From assembly GCA_002348825.1 (NCBI GenBank), contig DEBN01000057.1:1-8821 (forward strand): a stretch of DNA of 8,821 nucleotides. Direction: 5' to 3'. This DNA is from Gammaproteobacteria bacterium UBA2955. Lineage in GTDB: Bacteria > Pseudomonadota > Gammaproteobacteria > Pseudomonadales > Azotimanducaceae. A program made the position numbers and the translations under genes. This document shows positions 1 through 5,440 of this stretch, one piece after another; within the stretch, counting starts at the first letter, position 1; each line of letters begins with the position of its first letter. The notes below the pieces were generated by a model. It was given only the letters and a program-made list of their open reading frames with translations. It was not told the origin of the DNA and did no database searches.

Positions 1-332
1 GCGGCTTGCTGAATTTAAGTCGGTAGAGCTAAAACTTAGGTGGCGTGAAGTGTCAGCGGATTTACCATATCAGTATTGGCAACGAAAACGGCGGCCATAC
101 TTTAGACATTGTTTGCCCGCAAGGAGCAACTGGAGCTGGAAATCATGATCTCCCAAATATTCAACAAAAACAGGTTCTTAGCTGATCCTACAAGCTTGGC
201 TCTTTGCTTCTAATAAGGTCTGCTGATGGGCGCGATGGAATGCCCGAACGGCCGCTGTTATGTCGTTTTTTGGTGCTCGAGCACGCGCTGCGGGGGAAGC
301 AGACGGCGCTTGCTTGTACTCGCTTGTGTTTA
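1..332. other. Left-edge region without a convincing gene
   Basis: No long reading frame on either strand covers this stretch. Three short plus-strand frames stand out. Bases 2-145 are open from the window edge, with a stop at 146-148. Bases 45-185 form a GTG-started 46-codon frame. Bases 109-213 form a TTG-started 34-codon frame ending in tandem TAA stops (211-216), with codons such as CTG GAG CTG GAA. They overlap one another, so at most one is real. I recognise no family in any of them. A decayed or frameshifted end of a gene lying to the left is possible. A perfect 12-base palindrome, GTGCTCGAGCAC, lies at 273-284. It has no T-run on the side needed to terminate the leftward VOC gene. I see no promoter or RNA gene here. 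Confidence 0.4.
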
Positions 333-1043
333 CTAAACCAGCCTGAACAGAAACCCGCAGATATTAAGAGACTGTCCTGCCCGGCTGCGGTCGGCCACCA
401 GTAGGTCCGCCGCTGCTAAACCGTCGCCGCGACCATCGTTGGCGCTGACGAACCTAATCGTCGCGTCATCTAGGCTTATTGTGCCGTCATTTGCTGATCG
501 TCCGATCGCTTGCGCCCAGCGCTCGGCCATCGATTCCGGCTCGTCGGCCTGAATGTCGATGGCCACGATGTCGGTCACCACCTTGTTGGTCGAGTGGTAC
601 TGCCAGTCATTGCCGGCCCACAACCAACTTTCTGCTGGCTCTGCCTGATCCAGAGATAAGATGGCGCCGCCTACGTCCTTCGGATGCAGATGGATGCCGC
701 GTATCGACGCGCCGTGCGCGTCGACTTTACCGTCGTGAACGATGCGCATGCCGTTGTTTTCCACGCGGGTCTTATGCTGCTGCAGTTCATCTGTTTGCAA
801 TAACACCATGTAGCCGCCTTCACCGCCCCGGCGTTCCAGAAAGCGGCCTGCCGTGGTGCCTTGTTGCTTCGGCGCAACGATCTCAAGTATTTGATCACCA
901 ATCGCGTAGAGGCCGTGCCTGAGGCCGAAGTGGGAGAGCCCTGGGTCGCGGTAGCAGACTTCGAGGCTGAGCTGGTCGCAGATTTCGTGTTCCGCGCCGC
1001 GCAGGTTTGGTGTCACTAAAGCAATTTGTCTGAGTCGCATCAT
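333..1043 (-). CDS. VOC superfamily (glyoxalase-like domain) protein
   Basis: This 236-residue cytoplasmic protein looks like a member of the vicinal oxygen chelate superfamily, of the glyoxalase-like type often left uncharacterised. Seen: an opening beta strand (RQIALVTPNL, residues 5-14); a DQILEIVAP strand (50-58) whose Glu54 is where VOC proteins usually place a metal ligand; and HPKDVGGAILSLD (120-132), the HP...GG...D signature closing the first module. A weaker second module follows from about residue 144. The usual first-strand His is Gln6, so metal binding is uncertain. Substrate cannot be deduced; family members include lyases, isomerases, dioxygenases and resistance proteins. The gene starts with tandem ATG codons and no clear Shine-Dalgarno, so either ATG may be used. 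It is divergent from the LLM oxidoreductase across 154 bases, which suggests shared control but not shared function. Confidence 0.85.
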   Translation of the reverse strand: MMRLRQIALVTPNLRGAEHEICDQLSLEVCYRDPGLSHFGLRHGLYAIGDQILEIVAPKQQGTTAGRFLERRGGEGGYMVLLQTDELQQHKTRVENNGMRIVHDGKVDAHGASIRGIHLHPKDVGGAILSLDQAEPAESWLWAGNDWQYHSTNKVVTDIVAIDIQADEPESMAERWAQAIGRSANDGTISLDDATIRFVSANDGRGDGLAAADLLVADRSRAGQSLNICGFLFRLV

Positions 1044-1197
1044 AATTTGGGCTCAACCAGTCGAGAAACATTCTTTCGGAGTTTAGCCAAACAGATTGTG
1101 CTTTACGAGGCGTCGTCGGTTGCATTACCAGTGGCGCTTGAGGAGGAATTGGCTTTAACTGTGGGTACCAAAGCGCGGTGACAGGAGGAGGGGATTG
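1044..1197. promoter_or_regulatory. Divergent intergenic region between VOC and LLM genes
   Basis: These 154 bases must hold the start signals for both outward-facing genes unless transcription enters from elsewhere. I find no convincing -35/-10 pair on either strand. There are two purine-rich Shine-Dalgarno-like tracts: AGGAGGAA at 1141-1148 and the one at 1183-1194 that serves the LLM gene. The first is followed at once by a 10-codon frame (TTG 1149 to TGA 1179-1181), but the spacing is too tight for efficient initiation, so a leader peptide is not supported. Confidence 0.4.
1183..1194 (+). promoter_or_regulatory. Strong ribosome binding site of the LLM gene
   Basis: The sequence AGGAGGAGGGGA is a near-ideal anti-16S match. 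AGGAGG at 1183-1188 lies 9 bases before ATG 1198 and 6 before TTG 1195. The ATG is preferred because the protein then begins MKIGMM, the usual short N-terminus of this family. The strength of the site suggests efficient translation. Confidence 0.75.
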
Positions 1198-2214
1198 ATG
1201 AAGATTGGCATGATGTTGGGTTTTGAGGATTCGATCAAAACGATCGCGACAATTGCTCAGGAAGCCGAGCGTTCTGGTATTTATAGTTTGTATACAGTGG
1301 ATGCTGGCAGGAGCGCTACGATCACGGCGGCGGCAGTCATCAACGCCACTCAGCGAGCTAAAGTAGGCACCTATATCGTAAACGCGTTTGCCCGTGAACC
1401 ATGGATGACAGGGCTTGAGGCGCGAGATCTCAATGAGATCAGCGACGGCCGTTTCGTCCTTGGCGTGGGGACGGGTAACCTGCACTTTAACGACCTGTAT
1501 ATGGGCATCGATTCGTCCAAGGCAAAAGCAAAAATGCGTGATTTTATGGAAATCGTGCGGCAGGTAGTGAGTGGTCAGGCAGCCCAGCGGGTGCGCTATC
1601 AGGGCGACGTCCATCGCATTCGCTGGCGCGCGACCTGGAACCCGACCACGCCGCCGCCGCCGGTATATATGGCGGCCTCTGGACCGAATATGGTGCGACT
1701 TGCCGGCGAAGTTTCCGATGGTGTAGGCATCGGCATTATGTCTTCGGTTGAGTTCGTTCGCGACATTGTGCGACCTAATGCGCGACAGGGTGCGGAACAG
1801 GCGGGCCGAGACCCAGAGGCTTTGGTGTTTCCAACCGCCGCTACCATAAGTATCAACAAAGACGTGGACGCGGCGCGCGAGGCCAGCAAACGCGCCATCT
1901 GTAAGCTTTATCATCCGATACCGCATCCGTACTACGACTCGCAATTGCGACAACTCGGTTTTGCTGAGTTCGCCGATCAGGCCACTCAACTGGTTCCGGC
2001 GGGCCGGCTAGCAGAGGCTATGACTTTGGTGCCGGACGCGGTGGTCGATAGCATGACCATTACGGGCAATGTTGAGCAGTGTGCTGAACGTATTAAGGCC
2101 TATGAGGGTATCGCGGATGAATTGATTCTCGCTCGAACAGGTCAGCGAGACGACCAACATACGTTGGCAGATTACGAGACCCTGTTTCAGTTGATTGGCG
2201 CCGCAGCGGGCTAA
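1198..2214 (+). CDS. LLM class flavin-dependent (FMN or F420) oxidoreductase
   Basis: This 338-residue protein belongs to the bacterial luciferase-like monooxygenase superfamily, on the branch resembling F420-dependent methylene-tetrahydromethanopterin reductase. These are TIM-barrel enzymes that use FMNH2 or F420. Seen: the N-terminal strand MKIGMML; the family hallmark ISDGRFVLGVGTG (residues 81-93); a strand and loop VYMAASGPNMVRLAGEVSDGV (156-176), where the family has the AxGp...aG..aDG cofactor-loop pattern; and a C-terminal segment with ITGNVEQCAERI, typical of the last barrel helices. Length is normal. The early W..DH-type motif of many members is replaced by SLYTVDAG (30-37), so the substrate class cannot be read off. 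TTG at 1195 is an alternative start. An in-frame TAA at 1156-1158 excludes longer N-termini. It converges on the PON-like gene with a 72-base gap. Reaction could be monooxygenation, including type II Baeyer-Villiger, or F420-dependent reduction. Confidence 0.94.
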   Translation: MKIGMMLGFEDSIKTIATIAQEAERSGIYSLYTVDAGRSATITAAAVINATQRAKVGTYIVNAFAREPWMTGLEARDLNEISDGRFVLGVGTGNLHFNDLYMGIDSSKAKAKMRDFMEIVRQVVSGQAAQRVRYQGDVHRIRWRATWNPTTPPPPVYMAASGPNMVRLAGEVSDGVGIGIMSSVEFVRDIVRPNARQGAEQAGRDPEALVFPTAATISINKDVDAAREASKRAICKLYHPIPHPYYDSQLRQLGFAEFADQATQLVPAGRLAEAMTLVPDAVVDSMTITGNVEQCAERIKAYEGIADELILARTGQRDDQHTLADYETLFQLIGAAAG

Positions 2215-2269
2215 CTAACCAAGCGCTGGCCGCCCTTGGGTGTCTAGGAACGGTATACAGGCTTCCTCA

Positions 2270-2289
2270 TAGGCGGCAATTGTCGCCTA
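2270..2289 (+). terminator. Possible terminator hairpin between convergent genes
   Basis: TAGGCGGC, loop AATT, GTCGCCTA forms an 8-base-pair RNA stem on the plus strand, counting one G-U wobble. It lies 55 bases after the LLM stop and covers the stop codon of the opposing PON-like gene (2287-2289). It is followed by GGGTTTACTT, which is only a weak U-rich tail. The minus-strand side lacks a T-run. It is best read as a weak rightward terminator for the LLM gene, or as a chance stem. Confidence 0.35.
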
Positions 2290-3405
2290 GGGTTTACTTG
2301 CGATATCGAAGCTTGCGACACGATCCCCGTGAGCCGTGCCCAACCACACCCGCCCCGCGACGGGTGTAGCAACTGTTGCGAAACCGAAGGTATCACTACC
2401 TAACGTCCAAACTCTTTTCTCCTGTAGATCGCCTGTGTCGAGTTCATGAATGGAAAAGGGTAGAAAACAATTTGTGGCGTCCGCAGGGCAGCTTTCTAGA
2501 TACTCGGTGATGGTCATGTCGTGTTTGGCGGCCCAGACAGATCCTTCTGCCATAGTCAGGTTGTCAGCGCGTCCACCTAGATGCGTCGCTTGAATCGCAC
2601 CTGATGCGATATCGAACTTTTGAGTTTTTCCGGAAAACCAGTAGTTAATAAAAAGCGTCTTCTCGTCGTTGGTAATTACGATGCCGTTTGGGAATCCGCC
2701 CTCGGTGCCCGCTATGGCTTGAAAACCGTCTTCTGCGTTCCAAGACCAAACCTGCCCGGAATCTGCGCCAGCTAGCCCTGCGGCAAGGACATCGCCAAAC
2801 GGCAGCTTAAGATTGTACATTTCGGTTGTGTAGAAGCCGCCATCGCTGGTTAGCGCTAGATCATTAAACATAGGCTGGCGCGCTCCCGACTCGACAGTTG
2901 GCGATTCGACACAGCCGCGCCAGATCAGTTGATAACCGGCCTCGGTCGATTCCAGCTCGAAAAATTCTACGGTTTCTTTCGGAAAATGGTTGGTCACGGC
3001 AACCATTTGGCGGCCGTCTTCGCGTTCAGTCAGATCCATGCCATGGGTAGAAAACTCTGTGCTGGTGCGAGTGCAAGCCGGATCGCCCCAAGAATTAGAA
3101 TCCATAACAACCTGTAACGGTGCGTTTGCCATAGTAGTGAGATTGATAAGGGTCATTTCCGTTGCATAGGGTTCGCCAAGGCTGCCTAACCCAGTCGCTA
3201 ATAGAAACTTGCCGTCCGGTGTAGCAACCAAATCCTCTGCGTTTTTGTAGCCGCACCACGCCGTTACAACACCGTCAGTGGAGCAGGGCGCTACTGACGC
3301 TGTGGTGGGCGCAGTGTCGGAAACGCTGGCGCTGTCAAGACAGCCTGCAAGGGCCGGCGCAGCAAAGATGAAGAGCCAAAAGCGAAGGCGCGTTGAAAGA
3401 TTCAT
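2287..3405 (-). CDS. Paraoxonase/SMP-30-like beta-propeller lipoprotein
   Basis: This is a predicted 372-residue lipoprotein whose propeller resembles calcium-dependent paraoxonase/arylesterase/lactonase enzymes; databases may call it SMP-30/gluconolactonase-like. Start ATG 3405 is chosen over the upstream ATG 3471 because it gives an ideal signal peptide with lipobox LAGC (lipidated Cys22, +2 Leu, so probably outer membrane). From remembered human PON1, the catalytic calcium ligands E53, N168, N224, D269, N270 map to E57 (AEDL), N181 (FNDL), N240 (PNGI), D281 and N282 (RADNL). The structural-calcium residues D54 and D169 map to D58 and D182. The PON1 H115/H134 pair maps to H121 (THGMDL) and H140 (TNHFPKETVEFFEL) with the same 19-residue spacing. 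Other cysteines (41, 51, 111, 165, 306, 313) suit an exported disulfide-containing protein. Likely activity is lactone or aryl-ester hydrolysis; the substrate is unknown. The Shine-Dalgarno is weak. Confidence 0.88.
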   Translation of the reverse strand: MNLSTRLRFWLFIFAAPALAGCLDSASVSDTAPTTASVAPCSTDGVVTAWCGYKNAEDLVATPDGKFLLATGLGSLGEPYATEMTLINLTTMANAPLQVVMDSNSWGDPACTRTSTEFSTHGMDLTEREDGRQMVAVTNHFPKETVEFFELESTEAGYQLIWRGCVESPTVESGARQPMFNDLALTSDGGFYTTEMYNLKLPFGDVLAAGLAGADSGQVWSWNAEDGFQAIAGTEGGFPNGIVITNDEKTLFINYWFSGKTQKFDIASGAIQATHLGGRADNLTMAEGSVWAAKHDMTITEYLESCPADATNCFLPFSIHELDTGDLQEKRVWTLGSDTFGFATVATPVAGRVWLGTAHGDRVASFDIASKP

Positions 3406-3607
3406 AGGGTTACCGAGAGTTGGTTGCGTAGTGCGCAAAGTATCCTCAGACGGTATGTTTGGCAACGTCATGAGTCGGTTACTGTTTGACGCTTAAAGCG
3501 AAAAACACCGTTGAGGTGGTGAAAAATTTCTGTGCGTTTGGATGTGCCTAGGGTGTGCGGTTTGTCATGATAGGCGACCTTACCGGGGGCAACAGGGCTA
3601 ACCAGAC
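3406..3607. promoter_or_regulatory. Divergent intergenic region, PON-like gene and hydrolase
   Basis: These 202 bases separate two outward-facing genes and should contain both promoters. I cannot point to a good sigma70 pair. A near-palindrome CGCTTAAAGCG lies at 3490-3500 and could be a small operator. The heptamer GTCATGA occurs at 3467-3473 and 3564-3570. Both may be chance. The ATG inside the first heptamer is the rejected longer start of the PON-like gene. Confidence 0.35.
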
Positions 3608-4564
3608 ATGATTATCCAGACCGACTATCGCATACCTAGCGCGTTTCCAGGCTATACGCTCCTCTTGAGAAACAAATGCGACAACGCAGGCAGCCCCAGG
3701 TCCCAGCGCAACACAGTGTTGTTTGTGCACGGGGCAACCTACGGCTCAAGCGATACTTTCGATTATCAAATGTCCGGGCGGTCTTGGATGGACCATCTTG
3801 CCGCCCAACAGTTCGACGTTTGGTGTTTGGATCTTTTGGGTTATGGGCAGTCCGATCGTCCTGCAGAGATGGATCAGCCTGCCGCTGCAAATGCGCCGAT
3901 TGTGACCACTGCCCACGCGATACAAGAGGTAAATCATGCGGTCGCGTTTATTTTCGACCAACGCCAAGTCGGGAAACTCGACCTGATCGGCTACAGCTGG
4001 GGCACAGCGATTTGTGGTGGCTACGCGGGCCAGTATCCGGATAACGTGGACCGTCTGGTGCTGAGTGGCGCACTCTGGATTGAGGGCATGGCGCCTGCGG
4101 GCGCGCCGCAACAAAGTCTGGGTGCGTATCGCACCGTGGACGCCGAATCGATGCTGCGACGCTGGTCTACTGCCCTGACGAAAGATGAGCTCGACCGTAT
4201 TGTCAGTGAAGACGCTCGCAGCAACTGGTGCAGGCAGACGATTTCTTGCGACCCGACTTCTGCACAGACGGGGCTGCTACGAGCACCCACCGGTGTGATG
4301 CAGGATTTTATGCACTATCGAGAGTCGGGAGCAGATTGGTATGACCCGAGCCTTATCGTTGCGCCGGTGCAGATCGTCGTCGGCGAACTCGATCAGGAAA
4401 CGACGCCCGCTCAGGGGCAGCAGCTGTTCTCGCGTTTAATTGCGGCGAAAACTAAACAGTTCACCGTGATCGGTCAGGGTACCCACTCACTGCTGCTGGA
4501 GAACAACCGTCACCAGCTTTATCGTGTGGTCGACGCTTTTCTTCACGGCCAAGCTGCAGATTGA
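3608..4564 (+). CDS. Alpha/beta-fold hydrolase
   Basis: This 318-residue enzyme has no signal peptide, so it is probably cytoplasmic. The fold elements are in order: oxyanion-loop strand TVLFVHGATYGS (residues 36-47); the DLLGYGQSDRP turn (75-85), typical of hydrolase-fold-1 proteins; the nucleophile elbow GYSWG with Ser130; a helical cap (about 155-245); the acid strand PVQIVVGELDQETTP with Asp262; and catalytic His293 in GQGTHSLLLEN. The Ser-Asp-His triad is therefore complete, which argues for an esterase, lactonase, C-C hydrolase or aminopeptidase-like enzyme. A serine nucleophile argues against haloalkane dehalogenase chemistry. Start ATG 3608 has only a weak AGGG (3594-3597) ribosome site. 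The HupE-like gene follows after 21 bases on the same strand, so co-transcription is likely. It is divergent from the PON-like lipoprotein, another predicted ester or lactone hydrolase. Confidence 0.93.
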   Translation: MIIQTDYRIPSAFPGYTLLLRNKCDNAGSPRSQRNTVLFVHGATYGSSDTFDYQMSGRSWMDHLAAQQFDVWCLDLLGYGQSDRPAEMDQPAAANAPIVTTAHAIQEVNHAVAFIFDQRQVGKLDLIGYSWGTAICGGYAGQYPDNVDRLVLSGALWIEGMAPAGAPQQSLGAYRTVDAESMLRRWSTALTKDELDRIVSEDARSNWCRQTISCDPTSAQTGLLRAPTGVMQDFMHYRESGADWYDPSLIVAPVQIVVGELDQETTPAQGQQLFSRLIAAKTKQFTVIGQGTHSLLLENNRHQLYRVVDAFLHGQAAD

Positions 4565-4585
4565 GGGTGCTTAAAAATTTTCCCA

Positions 4586-5437
4586 ATGCATGATCGGACG
4601 CTGAGCCTGGGCCGAATCAGCTTCAGCGGCCCTTTTAATTTAGTCTGCGCCTGGCATGGTCTGCGAAAAACGCGCATCTTTGGTTGTTTCTTCGCGCTGC
4701 TGTGCAGTGGTCTGGCGTTTGCGCATCCGGAAGACGAGTTGTGCGATCCTAGTCGCGATGCCATGGATCCGCAGCTCTGCGCCATGCTTGCCCAGTTGAA
4801 CAGTGCGGACGGCTCGCTGAACCAGCAGTCAACACCTGTCCTAGGTGTGCTCGAGCGTCGCGGTGTGTTGGAGACGTTAGGCCAATACGTCGTTGTCGGT
4901 GTGCGCCACATAGTGCCGGGTGGTTTGGATCACATTCTATTCGTGCTGGCGATTTTCCTTGCCGCGCGCACCGTCGGCACACTGATTTGGCAAATCTCGG
5001 CGTTTACCTTGGCGCATACGACAACGCTTGCGCTTGCTGCCACGGGGTTTGTGAGTTTGCCCGCCAGTTTCGTCGAGCCTGTCATCGCCTTCACCATCGC
5101 GTTTGTTGCAGCTGAAAATATCTTCTTGAAAGATTCGGTTAAGTGGCGAGCAACGGTGGTGTTCGTATTTGGCTTAATTCACGGGCTGGGGTTTGCGAGC
5201 TTTTTCAGTGGGCTTGAGTTGCCGGCGGGGCTTTTTTGGAGCGCTTTGGTTGGTTTTAATCTTGGGGTGGAAGTCGGTCAGCTGAGCATCGTTGTATTGG
5301 CAGCGCTCGCTGTGCGCTTAATGTTCAAAGCATCTGCAGAAAGCGCCACCTATCAAAAATGGATTGTGCGACCGGGCTCAGCCCTTATCGGGCTGAGCGG
5401 TCTGTGGTGGGGCATCAGCGCATTGCTGGATTTATGA
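4586..5437 (+). CDS. HupE/UreJ-like membrane protein
   Basis: This 283-residue polytopic inner-membrane protein belongs to the HupE/UreJ group, whose studied members are nickel or cobalt permeases or accessory factors for metalloenzymes. A signal sequence (hydrophobic 31-46, ending GLAFA) would expose His47 (HPED) as the mature N-terminus. The conserved motifs are present in order: RHIVPGGLDHILF (107-119), FTLAHTTTL (140-148), VEPVIAFTIAFVAAEN (163-178), FGLIHGLGFASF (195-206) and FNLGVEVGQ (224-232). Putative metal-binding residues are H108, D115, H116, H144, H199, E177 and E229. About six hydrophobic segments follow residue 95. C53 and C65 lie in the exported N-terminal segment. The n-region before the signal core is unusually long (about 30 residues), but no other ATG, GTG or TTG start exists before the core. 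GAGGGTG at 4563-4569 is the only ribosome-site candidate and is distant. No hydrogenase or urease genes are in view. Confidence 0.92.
   Translation: MHDRTLSLGRISFSGPFNLVCAWHGLRKTRIFGCFFALLCSGLAFAHPEDELCDPSRDAMDPQLCAMLAQLNSADGSLNQQSTPVLGVLERRGVLETLGQYVVVGVRHIVPGGLDHILFVLAIFLAARTVGTLIWQISAFTLAHTTTLALAATGFVSLPASFVEPVIAFTIAFVAAENIFLKDSVKWRATVVFVFGLIHGLGFASFFSGLELPAGLFWSALVGFNLGVEVGQLSIVVLAALAVRLMFKASAESATYQKWIVRPGSALIGLSGLWWGISALLDL
5376..5398 (-). terminator. Perfect 9-bp hairpin, possible peptidase terminator
   Basis: GCTCAGCCC, 5-base loop, GGGCTGAGC is an exact inverted repeat inside the last codons of the HupE-like gene. It lies 42 bases beyond the stop codon of the convergent peptidase gene. 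On the minus strand a T-rich stretch (ATTTTTGATA) follows about 14 bases past the stem, not directly. On the plus strand there is no T-run, which fits a signal that should not truncate the HupE-like message. The position is right for the leftward peptidase transcript; the form is not canonical. Confidence 0.4.
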
Positions 5438-5440
5438 GAA

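Noticed and set aside
273..284. 12-base palindrome GTGCTCGAGCAC as terminator of the VOC gene
   Set aside because: On the minus strand it is followed by an A-run, not a T-run, so it is not an intrinsic terminator. A single 12-mer palindrome could be chance.
204..404. 66-codon plus-strand frame overlapping the VOC 3' end
   Set aside because: It overlaps a supported gene on the other strand, has no ribosome site and shows no domain signal.
1149..1181. 10-codon leader-peptide-like frame behind AGGAGGAA
   Set aside because: The Shine-Dalgarno-like tract abuts the TTG with no spacing, and no attenuator-like hairpin follows.
895..1989. 364-codon minus-strand open frame antisense to the LLM gene
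   Set aside because: It lies opposite a clear family member with a strong ribosome site, overlaps the VOC gene start, and its translation is Arg/His/Pro-rich low-complexity-like sequence with no recognisable motif. It is a shadow frame.
3406..3471. Longer N-terminus for the PON-like protein from ATG 3471
   Set aside because: It would add 22 polar residues before a textbook lipoprotein signal, and no ribosome site precedes it.
3636..4290. Several minus- and plus-strand frames of 60-122 codons within the hydrolase gene
   Set aside because: All lie inside a gene with a complete catalytic triad and are alternative-frame shadows.
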